Source: Pirellulaceae bacterium
GTDB taxonomy: Bacteria > Planctomycetota > Planctomycetia > Pirellulales > Pirellulaceae
DNA length: 64,000 bases
Direction of reading: 5' to 3'
NCBI GenBank assembly: GCA_024102795.1
Contig: JAGFJK010000275.1
Coordinates: forward strand, 1 to 64,000
Shown: positions 1 through 7,830 of the stretch, piece by piece
Layout: each line of letters opens with the position of its first letter
Position numbering within the stretch: position 1 is the stretch's first letter
The notes under the pieces: model-generated
Database searches by the model: none
What the model was told of the DNA's origin: nothing
The model's input: the letters and a program-made list of their open reading frames with translations, nothing else
Position numbers and translations under genes: made by a program

Positions 1-624
1 GTGTTTCTGGCCGTACGCTCCTGGCCTGCTGGCACGCCGGCAGCCCGTTCGCGGCCGGCAGCGGAGCCTGACAACGGGGCGACCGCGGACAGCTCCAGCG
101 GTCCGGCACCGGGTGCCTCGTCGCCACCGGCAGCCGGGTCGCCTACGGTTCCGCCCACGCCCGACGGTCCCGTGCTGGTGGTTCAGGAAGCCAATGGGGA
201 TCTCAACCTGACTCCCGCCACGGCCGTGTTGCATGGCGAGTCGTTGCGAGTGGAGTCCGGAGCGGAGGGTGAAGAAATTCGAGGCTGGACGCCGGAGAAC
301 CGGGCCGAGTGGCACTTTCGCCTCGTCCGTCCGGGGGCGTTTCGGCTGGAAATGCGCTACCTGCTGGAGCCGGGCGGCGAGGGGGGGCAAGTCGAATTGT
401 CGATCGACGACCGGCCGGTGAAGGTCCGCACGCTGAGCTTTTCCAGCGTGGCCGGGGCCACCGGTTCCGAGGCCGCGGAGGTGAGCGACCAGTTTTACGT
501 GGCCATTCCGCGGAGCGGCCCGCATCGACTGAGCGTACGGGCCGTTTCGCCGCCGGGCGAGCAACCGATGGCGCTGCGGGAAATCCGCCTACTTGCCCCG
601 TCCACGGCGACCGCCGACCCGTAA
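1..624 (+). CDS. C-terminal fragment of a secreted/envelope protein with a beta-sandwich-like tail
   Basis: The reading frame is open at the window edge, so the true start lies upstream and the first GTG need not be the start. Visible are about 60 residues rich in Ala, Pro, Gly and Ser (linker-like), followed by about 140 residues (from VLVVQEANGD) with alternating hydrophobic strands. These resemble the ligand-binding beta-sandwich domains at the ends of planctomycete secreted proteins and fucosidases. No catalytic motif can be seen. The stop is TAA at 622-624, and a TATAAT box for the next gene follows within 30 bp. Function is not recognised; the carbohydrate-binding-like reading is inference. 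Confidence 0.6.
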   Translation: MFLAVRSWPAGTPAARSRPAAEPDNGATADSSSGPAPGASSPPAAGSPTVPPTPDGPVLVVQEANGDLNLTPATAVLHGESLRVESGAEGEEIRGWTPENRAEWHFRLVRPGAFRLEMRYLLEPGGEGGQVELSIDDRPVKVRTLSFSSVAGATGSEAAEVSDQFYVAIPRSGPHRLSVRAVSPPGEQPMALREIRLLAPSTATADP

Positions 625-652
625 CGAGGCGGCTCAGCTGGATACAGTCGGA

Positions 653-658
653 TATAAT
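653..658 (+). promoter_or_regulatory. -10-like box upstream of the DUF1549/DUF1553 gene
   Basis: A perfect TATAAT lies about 50 bp before the chosen GTG start in the short intergenic gap. No convincing -35 box is present at 16-18 bp spacing, so this is a partial promoter call. Confidence 0.35.
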
Positions 659-709
659 TGACGGTAGCGTCGCGTTTGTTCGCTCCCCCCATACGGTTTG
701 CCGAGTCCC

Positions 710-3607
710 GTGCCGATTGACCGAAAGTCCGCTGTCAAGCTGCCGCGCGGCATCCGGCTGGTCGTCGTCGTGCTGGCCTGGCTGTTCAGCCTGGCGGCCG
801 GTCAGGCCGCTGCGCCGGTGGAGGTTTCGCCGGCCGCCGGTCAAACCGGGCATTGGGCGTACGAGCCCATCGCTCGGCCGACGCCGCCACCGGTTTCGCA
901 AGCGGATTGGCCGCGCAACCCGCTGGACCGGTTCATTCTGTCCGAGCTGGAAGCTCAGGGGCTGGGCCCGTCGCCCGAAGCCGACAAGCGGCGTCTGATC
1001 CGCCGCGCGACCTTGGCGCTGACTGGCTTGCCACCCACGCCTACCGAGGTCGAGGCGTTCCTGGCGGATGCATCCCCGCGGGCTTATGAACGAGTCGTGG
1101 ATCGGCTGCTGGCTTCGCCCAGGTACGGCGAGCAGATGGCCCGCAACTGGCTGGACCTGGCCCGTTACGCCGACACGCACGGCTACCACATCGACAGCCA
1201 CCGCGACATGTGGCGGTGGCGCGACTGGGTCGTGGAGTCGTACAATCGCAATCAGCCGTTCGACCAGTTCACGGTCGAGCAACTGGCAGGCGACCTGCTG
1301 CCGAACGTCACGCCCCAGCAGCGGCTGGCCACGGGGTTCAACCGCAACAACATGCTGAACTTCGAGAACGGCGCGCTGGCCGAGGAGTACCTGGTCGAGT
1401 ACGTGGCGGACCGCGTGGTCACAACCAGCACGGTGTGGATGGCCCAGACCCTGCAATGTGCACGATGCCACGATCACAAGTACGATCCGTTCACGCAGCG
1501 GGACTTCTTTCAGTTATTCGCCTATTTCAACAACGTGCCGGAGCAGGGTCTGGACGGCCGGACAGGGAACGCCGCGCCGCTGTTGAAGACGCCCACGCCC
1601 CAGCAGCAGTGGCGACATGACGACCTGCAACGGCAACTGGCCGCGTGCCAGGAAGCCTGGCGGCAACGATCCGCCGAGGCGGTCGCGGCGCGCCGCGCGT
1701 GGGAGCAAGCGCTGGGTGAGGGGCGCGGTGATTCCAGCCTGCCGCCGCCCGGCGCGCTGGCCAGTTTTGCGCTGGACGACGCTCCACCGCCACCGGCCGC
1801 GATCGAAGGCCCGGCACTCTGGCTGCCGGGCAAGTACGGCAACGGCTTGTTGCTGGGCGGACAGACGCGGCTGGAGGTGCCTGGGCTGGGAGCCTTCGAG
1901 CGTTCGGACGCCTTCACCATCGGCCTGTGGGTTTATCCCACGACGGGCGATCGCATGACGCTGGTCGCCAGACAGGAGAACTCCGAGCGGCGGCGCGGAT
2001 ACGCCCTGCTCCTGGACGGCGACCGACTGGAACTGGAACTGGTGCACGAGGCGGGCAAGAATCTGCTGCAAGTTCGCGCGGACCGCCCGCTGCGGCGGCG
2101 GCAGTGGCAGCACGTGCTGGTGACCAGCGACGGGTCGGGCAAGGCGGCCGGCTGCCGGGTGTACGTTGACGGAGTGGTCCAGGAACTGGAGTCGCTGCAC
2201 GACGCGCTTGACGGGTCGATCGCCAGCGACGAGCCGCTGCGGTTCGGCGGCGCGGTCGGCGGTAGTGGCTTTCGAGGACTGCTGGATGAAGTCAAAGTTT
2301 ACGCTCGAACGCTGACGCCCACCGACGCGGCGGTGCTGGCGGGCAGCGACCCGATCGGCGAACTGGCCGCGGTGCCGGAAGCCGAGCGGACCGCCGAGCA
2401 GCAAGCGACGTTGCACGAATACTATCTGCGGCACCACGACGCGGAAGGCCGGCGGTTGGGCGAGCAGATCGCGTCGCTGCGGGACCAGCTTGCCGCTCTG
2501 GACCGCTCCATGCCGACCACCATGGTGATGGTCGAGGCGGACCCGCCGCGGGCGACGCACATCCTGCAAGATGGCGACTACCGCAGTCCGGGCGAGCGGG
2601 TGTTGCCGGGCACGCCGGCCAGCTTGCGGGCGTTGCCGGCCGGCGCACCGCCGAACCGTCTGGCGCTGGCTCGCTGGCTGGTCGATCCCCGACATCCCCT
2701 GACCGCTCGCGTGGCGGTGAACCGCGAGTGGCAGCACTTCTTTGGCGAGGGGTTGGTGCGAACCAGCGAGGACTTTGGCACTCGCGGCGAGCGGCCTTCG
2801 CATCCGGCACTGCTCGACTGGCTGGCCGGCGAGTTTATCCGCGGCGGCTGGGACCGCAAGCAGCTCCATCGCCTGATCGTCACCTCGGCGACCTACCGGC
2901 AGTCGAGTCGCACGACGGCCGAGTCGTGGGAACGCGATCCGCAGAACCGGCTGCTGGCGCGCGGCCCGCGCACTCGGTTGCCCGCCGAGGTGCTTCGCGA
3001 TTCGGCGCTGCTGACGGCCGGTCTGCTGGTCGAACAGCTCGGCGGTCCGGGCGTTTATCCTTACCAGCCCAAGGGACTTTGGAAGGAAGTTTCGTACAAT
3101 CCGCAGGAGTTCACGGCCCAGGTCTACACGCCCAGCGTGGGCGCCGATCTGTATCGCCGCAGCCTGTACACGTTCTGGAAACGGGCCGTGCCCCCGCCGC
3201 CGATGGTGATCTTCGACGCGCCGGACCGCGAAACCTGCACGACTCGCCGGCCGCGAACCAACACGCCCCTGCAGGCGCTGGTGCTGATGAACGAAGCGGG
3301 ATTTGTCGAAGCCGCCCGGCTGCTGGCCGAGCGGATCCTGGCGGAAGCGCCCCACGGGACTCCGCGGCGGATCGAATATGCGTTTGAGTTGCTGCTGGCC
3401 CGCGGTCCCTCGGCGGCAGAACAAGCGATTGTCGAGCGGACGCTGCGGGAGCAACGGGCCGAATACCAGCAGGACGTGGCCAGCGCTCGGCAGTTGCTGG
3501 CCGTCGGTCAGTGGCCGGCCGATTCCAAGCTGGATCCGGTGGAGCTGGCCAGTTGGACGATCGTTGCCAGTATGCTGCTGAACCTGGATGAGGGGCTGCA
3601 CGACTGA
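710..3607 (+). CDS. DUF1549 (PSCyt2) - LamG-like - DUF1553 (PSD1) secreted protein
   Basis: This is one of the large planctomycete-specific secreted proteins of unknown biochemical role, usually encoded next to a DUF1501 gene. From GTG 710 it has 965 residues. A signal peptide (about residues 10-35, VVVVLAWLFSLAAG) leads into DUF1549 (about 45-270), which contains a CARCH motif near residues 250-254 followed by DHKYDPF. Next come a charged helical stretch, a concanavalin-like LamG domain (about 340-545), a second helical stretch, and DUF1553 (about 640-890, with HPLTARVAVNREWQHFFG and the Arg-Pro-rich TTRRPRTNTPLQAL segment). It lacks the N-terminal PSCyt1 cytochrome domain present in the paralogue at 50262. 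TTG 698 is an alternative start. It is the first gene of a run with the DUF1501 gene downstream. Roles in polysaccharide or redox metabolism are often assumed but not shown. Confidence 0.9.
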   Translation: MPIDRKSAVKLPRGIRLVVVVLAWLFSLAAGQAAAPVEVSPAAGQTGHWAYEPIARPTPPPVSQADWPRNPLDRFILSELEAQGLGPSPEADKRRLIRRATLALTGLPPTPTEVEAFLADASPRAYERVVDRLLASPRYGEQMARNWLDLARYADTHGYHIDSHRDMWRWRDWVVESYNRNQPFDQFTVEQLAGDLLPNVTPQQRLATGFNRNNMLNFENGALAEEYLVEYVADRVVTTSTVWMAQTLQCARCHDHKYDPFTQRDFFQLFAYFNNVPEQGLDGRTGNAAPLLKTPTPQQQWRHDDLQRQLAACQEAWRQRSAEAVAARRAWEQALGEGRGDSSLPPPGALASFALDDAPPPPAAIEGPALWLPGKYGNGLLLGGQTRLEVPGLGAFERSDAFTIGLWVYPTTGDRMTLVARQENSERRRGYALLLDGDRLELELVHEAGKNLLQVRADRPLRRRQWQHVLVTSDGSGKAAGCRVYVDGVVQELESLHDALDGSIASDEPLRFGGAVGGSGFRGLLDEVKVYARTLTPTDAAVLAGSDPIGELAAVPEAERTAEQQATLHEYYLRHHDAEGRRLGEQIASLRDQLAALDRSMPTTMVMVEADPPRATHILQDGDYRSPGERVLPGTPASLRALPAGAPPNRLALARWLVDPRHPLTARVAVNREWQHFFGEGLVRTSEDFGTRGERPSHPALLDWLAGEFIRGGWDRKQLHRLIVTSATYRQSSRTTAESWERDPQNRLLARGPRTRLPAEVLRDSALLTAGLLVEQLGGPGVYPYQPKGLWKEVSYNPQEFTAQVYTPSVGADLYRRSLYTFWKRAVPPPPMVIFDAPDRETCTTRRPRTNTPLQALVLMNEAGFVEAARLLAERILAEAPHGTPRRIEYAFELLLARGPSAAEQAIVERTLREQRAEYQQDVASARQLLAVGQWPADSKLDPVELASWTIVASMLLNLDEGLHD

Positions 3608-3643
3608 GTGTTTTGGAACCTGTTTCAAGAGGCCAGGCGGAGG

Positions 3644-3805
3644 GTAACCACGAAATACACGAAACACACGAAAAAAAGCAAAGAGAGGTCGGTGACTGAA
3701 CGCAGCCAGTCGGCATTCCATACGCCAGTGTTTGTCCGCCGCACTCGTCCTCTTGCTTCTTTTTTCTCTGCCTTCTTTCGTGTGTTTCGTGTGTTTCGTG
3801 GTTAC
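3644..3805. repeat. MITE-like element with 30-bp terminal inverted repeats (family E)
   Basis: The sequences at 3644-3673 and 3776-3805 are reverse complements at 29 of 30 positions. Both are built from iterations of CACGAAA/CACACGAAA. The inside also tends to pair (purine-rich left, pyrimidine-rich right), so the whole 162 bp could form a long hairpin. It contains no credible gene and occupies the gap between the DUF1553 and DUF1501 genes. No target-site duplication is evident. Confidence 0.75.
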
Positions 3806-3842
3806 AAGCTGTCCGGTGAGAGGCCGGGTTGGAGGTTGAGCT

Positions 3843-5303
3843 GTGCTTGGATTTCTCGATAGAGGCCGGCCGGCGGTTTCACGGCGGCATTTCCTGGCGC
3901 GCGGGACTAACGGTCTGGGCCTGGTCGCGCTGGCATCGCTGCTCAACCCGCGACTGCTGGGCGGCGAGCGGGCGGAGAACCGGGGTTCGCGCGGACTGGC
4001 GGGCCTGCCGCATCACGCGCCGCGAGCCAGGCGAGTGATCTTCCTGTTCCAGTCGGGCGGGCCGTCGCAGGTGGATCTGTTCGATCCCAAGCCGGAAGTT
4101 CGGAAGCGGCATGGCGAGGAGTTGCCGGAGTCGGTGCGGATGGGGCAGCGGCTGACGTCGATGACATCCGACCAGAAATCCAAGCCGCTTACCGCTTCGC
4201 CGTTTCGTTTTCGGCGGCACGGCGCGAGCGGCGCCGAGCTGAGTGAGTTGTTGCCATACACGGCCCAAGTGGCGGACGACCTGTGCCTGGTGCGCACCGT
4301 GCACACCGAGGCGATCAACCACGATCCGGGGATCACGTTCTTCCAGACCGGCAGCCAGCAACCGGGGCGTCCCAGCATGGGGGCCTGGGTCAGCTATGGC
4401 CTGGGCAGCGAAGTGGAGGACCTGCCGGCGTTTGTCGTGTTCCTGTCGGGCGGCGTGCCGGGCGACCAGCCGTTGTTTGGCCGACTTTGGGGGCCGGGCT
4501 TTCTGCCGTCGCAGCACCAGGCGGTGAAGTTCCGCGGCCAGGGTGATCCGGTGTTGTACCTGTCAAACCCGCCGGGCGTGAGCGAATCGACGCGCCGCCG
4601 GATGCTCGACGGCCTGGCCGCCTTGAACCGGTTGCAGCACGACGAGTGGGGCGATCCGGAAACGCTGGCCCGGATCCAGCAGTACGAACTGGCGTTTCGC
4701 ATGCAGCGGACGCTGCCTCGCGTGATGGACTTGTCGGACGAGCCGGCCGAGACGTTTGAGTTGTACGGCGAGGACGCGAAACAACCCGGCACCTATGCGG
4801 CCAACTGCCTGCTGGCCCGGCGCCTGGCCGAACGGGGCGTGCGGTTCATTCAGTTGTATCATCGCGACTGGGATCATCATACGAACCTGCCCAGCCGGAT
4901 TCGCGGCAAGTGCCAGCAGACCGACCAGGCCTCGGCCGCGCTGGTCCACGACCTGAAGCGTCGCGGTTTGCTGCAGGACACGCTGGTGGTGTGGGCCGGC
5001 GAGTTCGGGCGCACCGTGTACTGCCAGGGCGACCTGGAGCGGGACAACTACGGGCGCGACCATCATCCGCGGTGCTTCACGGTCTGGCTGGCCGGCGGCG
5101 GCGTGCGAGCGGGCCAGACCGTCGGCCGGACGGACGATTTCTCGTACAACATCGTCGAGGATCCGGTGCACGTGCACGACCTGCAGGCCACGCTGCTGCA
5201 TTGCCTGGGGATCGACCACGAGCGGCTGACGTACCGCTTTCAGGGACGCGACTTCCGCTTGACCGACATCGCCGGCAAGGTGGTCGAGAAGCTCTTGTTG
5301 TAG
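3843..5303 (+). CDS. DUF1501 family protein with Tat-like leader
   Basis: DUF1501 proteins are exported alkaline-phosphatase/sulfatase-superfamily-like proteins that accompany DUF1549/DUF1553 genes in planctomycetes; their substrate is unknown. The 486-residue product starts at GTG 3843 and has a twin-arginine-like leader (SRRHFLARGTNGLGLVALAS). The conserved family segments are FLFQSGGPSQVDLFDPKP near residue 70, the NHDPG region, the DWDHHTNL metal-ligand-like cluster and VVWAGEFGRT, followed by a GRDHH motif. It ends about 90 bp before the metallophosphoesterase gene. Pairing with the upstream gene supports a joint extracytoplasmic role (inference). Confidence 0.9.
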   Translation: MLGFLDRGRPAVSRRHFLARGTNGLGLVALASLLNPRLLGGERAENRGSRGLAGLPHHAPRARRVIFLFQSGGPSQVDLFDPKPEVRKRHGEELPESVRMGQRLTSMTSDQKSKPLTASPFRFRRHGASGAELSELLPYTAQVADDLCLVRTVHTEAINHDPGITFFQTGSQQPGRPSMGAWVSYGLGSEVEDLPAFVVFLSGGVPGDQPLFGRLWGPGFLPSQHQAVKFRGQGDPVLYLSNPPGVSESTRRRMLDGLAALNRLQHDEWGDPETLARIQQYELAFRMQRTLPRVMDLSDEPAETFELYGEDAKQPGTYAANCLLARRLAERGVRFIQLYHRDWDHHTNLPSRIRGKCQQTDQASAALVHDLKRRGLLQDTLVVWAGEFGRTVYCQGDLERDNYGRDHHPRCFTVWLAGGGVRAGQTVGRTDDFSYNIVEDPVHVHDLQATLLHCLGIDHERLTYRFQGRDFRLTDIAGKVVEKLLL

Positions 5304-5391
5304 GCTGGTTCGACCGTCACAATGGGTCGGGTATTGCCGGCCAGCGACCGTCCGGATTGCCGGGAAAGCCGATTCCTGCGAGAGATACGAG

Positions 5392-6378
5392 GTGAAAATC
5401 CCGATGCGATTGATCTCCACACGACAGAGCCTGGCCGTGGTGCTCCTGGCCTGCGCGGTCGGCGCCTGGCCGGCGGCAGGCCACGCGGACGATGGGGTCC
5501 AGGATGCCGAGCGTTCGTTCACGGTCGTGCTGCTGCCCGACACGCAGTATTACTCCGAGAAGTACCCCGCGACCTATGTCGCTCAGACGATGTGGATCCG
5601 CCAGCGGCTGAAGGACGACAACATCAAGTTCGTCGTTCACCTGGGCGACATCGTGCAGACGCCGACGGTCGAGGCGGAGTGGGAGAACGCGCACCGAGCG
5701 ATGCAGTTGCTGGACGGCGTCGTCCCGTACAGCATGGTTCCGGGGAACCACGACATGGTGGTCAAGCGGCGGGACACGACGCTGTACAACAAGTTCTTTT
5801 CGCCCGCCCGCTACGAGGGTCGCCCCTGGTACGGCGGGCATCTGGGCGAGACGAACGACAACAACTATTGCCGCTTCGAGGCTGGCGGAATGAAATTCCT
5901 GGTGATCAGCCTGGAGTTCGCCCCGCGCGACGAGGCGCTGGAGTGGGCCGCCACGGTCGCTCGCCAGCACCCGGAACACCGGGTGATCGTGGCGACGCAT
6001 TGCTATATGCGCCCGCAGGGCCGCGATACGTCGTGCAGCACGTCGTACCAGGTCACCGGCAACAGCGGCCAGGGGATCTGGGACAAACTGATCCGCAAGC
6101 AGCCGAACATCTTCCTGGTGGTCAGCGGCCACGTGCTGGGAGTCGGTCTGCAGACCAGCGTGAACGACGCCGGAGGCAACGTGATCGAGATGCTGACCGA
6201 CTACCAGGGTTTGCCCAACGGAGGCGACGGCTGGCTTCGCACACTGCGGTTCGTGCCGGACGAGAACAAGATTTACGTCCGGACCTATTCGCCGCTGCTG
6301 GACAAGGAGAACAAGGAGCCGGCGGAATCGTTTTCCCTGGACTACAACATGCGCCAGCCGCTGCGCAAGGCTGGATGA
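5392..6378 (+). CDS. Secreted calcineurin-like metallophosphoesterase
   Basis: A 328-residue exported phosphoesterase. The signal peptide occupies about residues 1-32 (from GTG 5392; ATG 5404 is an alternative start). Metallophosphoesterase motifs follow in order: LLPDTQ (Asp50, with Gln where many relatives have His, as is usual for this subgroup), LGDIV (Asp86), GNHD (118-121), VATHC and SGH. This is a complete dinuclear-metal set for hydrolysing phosphomono- or diesters. The substrate cannot be deduced. It lies 13 bp before the PLP enzyme gene and could be cotranscribed with it. Confidence 0.85.
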   Translation: MKIPMRLISTRQSLAVVLLACAVGAWPAAGHADDGVQDAERSFTVVLLPDTQYYSEKYPATYVAQTMWIRQRLKDDNIKFVVHLGDIVQTPTVEAEWENAHRAMQLLDGVVPYSMVPGNHDMVVKRRDTTLYNKFFSPARYEGRPWYGGHLGETNDNNYCRFEAGGMKFLVISLEFAPRDEALEWAATVARQHPEHRVIVATHCYMRPQGRDTSCSTSYQVTGNSGQGIWDKLIRKQPNIFLVVSGHVLGVGLQTSVNDAGGNVIEMLTDYQGLPNGGDGWLRTLRFVPDENKIYVRTYSPLLDKENKEPAESFSLDYNMRQPLRKAG

Positions 6379-6391
6379 TCGGAACCAAAGC

Positions 6392-7402
6392 ATGACTGTT
6401 CGCGTGGCGACGATAGATGATGTGCGGCAGGCCGAGCAAGTGATCCGGCGGCATGTTTCGCCGGCGCCGCTGGTTCGTTCGTACGCGTTGGAGAAGGAGC
6501 TGGGTCTGCCCGAGCGGCGCCGGGTCTGGTTGAAGGATTACGGCTGGACGCCGGTCGGATCGTTCAAGCTGCTGGGCGCCTTGAACTGGATGGCCCACCA
6601 CGAGCAGCGGATCGGCAATGCGCCGGTGGCGGCGCATTCTTCGGGCAATTTCGCGTCGGGCATCTCGTTCGCCGGCATGCGGTACGGCAAGCGAGTGCTG
6701 GTGGTGATGCCGGAGACGGCGCCGCGAGTGAAGTTCGAGCTGACCAGGTCGTTTGGCGCGGAGGTCCGAACTTACGATATCACGCGGGACCACGAAACGG
6801 GCCAGCGCGACCGGCTCACTCGGCAGTTGGCCGAAGAGGAAGGCGCCGTGCAAGCCTCACCCTACGACGATCCGCATGTGATCGCGGGCAACGGCGTGGG
6901 GGGCCTGGAAATCGTCCAAGCGCTGCGAGGGGAGCGTCGCGGTGTGTCGCACTTCTTCTGCCAGGTCAGCGGCGGCGGGCTGATGGCCGGCCACGCCCTG
7001 GCGATCGCCGACGGGTTTCCCGCCGCGGTGATCGTGGGAGTGGAACCGGAGGGAGCGGATGATTTCCGCCAGTCGCTGCAAGCCGGCCGGCGCGTGCGGC
7101 TCGACAAACCGACCAGCATCTGCGACGGCCTGCTGTCTTACGACGTGGGCGAGCACAACTGGCCGATCCTGCAACGGCACGTATCGCAGGCGCTGGCCGT
7201 ATCCGACCAGTCCACTCGGCAAGCCATGCGGTGGCTGTACGAGCAACATGGTTTGCGGACCGAACCGTCCGGAGCGATCGCCGTGGCCGCGGCACTCGAA
7301 CGCCGCCTGCCCCTGGACGGCGACGGCGACGTGGTGCTGGTCGTGAGCGGCCGGAACGTCGACGACGACGCCTTCCGGCAATGGGTCAGCAGCCAAGCGT
7401 AG
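6392..7402 (+). CDS. PLP-dependent serine/threonine dehydratase-like enzyme
   Basis: A fold-type II PLP enzyme of 336 residues related to threonine/serine dehydratases and racemases. The Schiff-base lysine is Lys59 in GSFKLLGA. The substrate-carboxylate loop is SSGN (83-86), and the glycine-rich phosphate loop is SGGGLMAG (193-200). Family members with this single-domain length lack the ACT regulatory domain of biosynthetic IlvA. The SSGNF loop differs from the common S(A/S)GNHAQG form, so substrate specificity may differ. The final codons and TAG stop lie inside the first unit of the downstream 80-bp tandem array, so the array appears to have grown from the gene end. Confidence 0.85.
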   Translation: MTVRVATIDDVRQAEQVIRRHVSPAPLVRSYALEKELGLPERRRVWLKDYGWTPVGSFKLLGALNWMAHHEQRIGNAPVAAHSSGNFASGISFAGMRYGKRVLVVMPETAPRVKFELTRSFGAEVRTYDITRDHETGQRDRLTRQLAEEEGAVQASPYDDPHVIAGNGVGGLEIVQALRGERRGVSHFFCQVSGGGLMAGHALAIADGFPAAVIVGVEPEGADDFRQSLQAGRRVRLDKPTSICDGLLSYDVGEHNWPILQRHVSQALAVSDQSTRQAMRWLYEQHGLRTEPSGAIAVAAALERRLPLDGDGDVVLVVSGRNVDDDAFRQWVSSQA

Positions 7403-7718
7403 CATGGGCTTCCAGCCCTTGTTGCTTTCCAATCCGGTCGCAGACAGCTCAAGCCGGGCAGTGGATCAGCAGCCACGCGTAGCATGGGCTTCCAGCCCGT
7501 GTTGCTTTCCAATCCGGTCGCAGACAGCTCGAACCGGGCAGTGGATCAGCAGCCACGCGTAGCATGGGCTTCCAGCCCGTGTTGCTTCCCAAGCCGGTCA
7601 CAGGCAACTCAAGCCGGGCAGTGGATCAGCAGCCACGCGTAGCATGGGCTTCCAGCCCGTGTTGATTCCCAAGCCGGTCGCAGACAACTCAACCCGGGCG
7701 TTGATCGCGAGCGAAATA
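7399..7718. repeat. 80-bp tandem array built on a GGGCTTCCAGCCC palindrome (family C)
   Basis: Four units start at about 7399, 7479, 7559 and 7639, an exact 80-bp period with few differences. Each unit carries GTAGCATGGGCTTCC followed by AGCCCGTGTTG. It ends with a segment matching the last codons of the preceding gene (cf. 7381-7402 with 7461-7482). The whole 428-bp gap (7403-7830) holds only this array, the inverted copy at 7747 and a promoter-like box; no gene is seen. Confidence 0.9.
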
Positions 7719-7746
7719 GATGGCGGGCGCGGAGAAGAAGAAGAAG

Positions 7747-7771
7747 AACACGGGCTGGAAGCCCATGCTAC
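7747..7771. repeat. Inverted copy of the family C palindrome
   Basis: This is the reverse complement of the core of the 80-bp units (reading CGGGCTGGAAGCCCATGCTAC), placed between the array and the RlmI-like gene. Together with the array it could form long-range hairpins. Confidence 0.85.
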
Positions 7772-7818
7772 TCGCTGCGGGGTCTGGGCGTTGGTTTCGA
7801 AGCGGGGCGCCGACCGTG

Positions 7819-7824
7819 TATAAT
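7819..7824 (+). promoter_or_regulatory. -10 box, possibly giving a leaderless transcript
   Basis: A perfect TATAAT ends 6 bp before ATG 7831, so transcription would begin at or next to the start codon and the mRNA would be leaderless. No ribosome-binding site precedes this ATG, which fits. The -35 region (around 7795-7801) is weak. Confidence 0.5.
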
Positions 7825-7830
7825 CCCCGC

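Noticed and set aside
1514-3946. 810-residue antisense reading frame opposite the first DUF1549/DUF1553 gene
   Set aside because: It mirrors a well-supported gene on the other strand, has Arg/Gln/His-rich composition without domains, and ends in the repeat element; a GC-content artefact.
7399-7718. CRISPR array
   Set aside because: Units are 80 bp and repeat as a whole without unique spacers; no cas genes are present.
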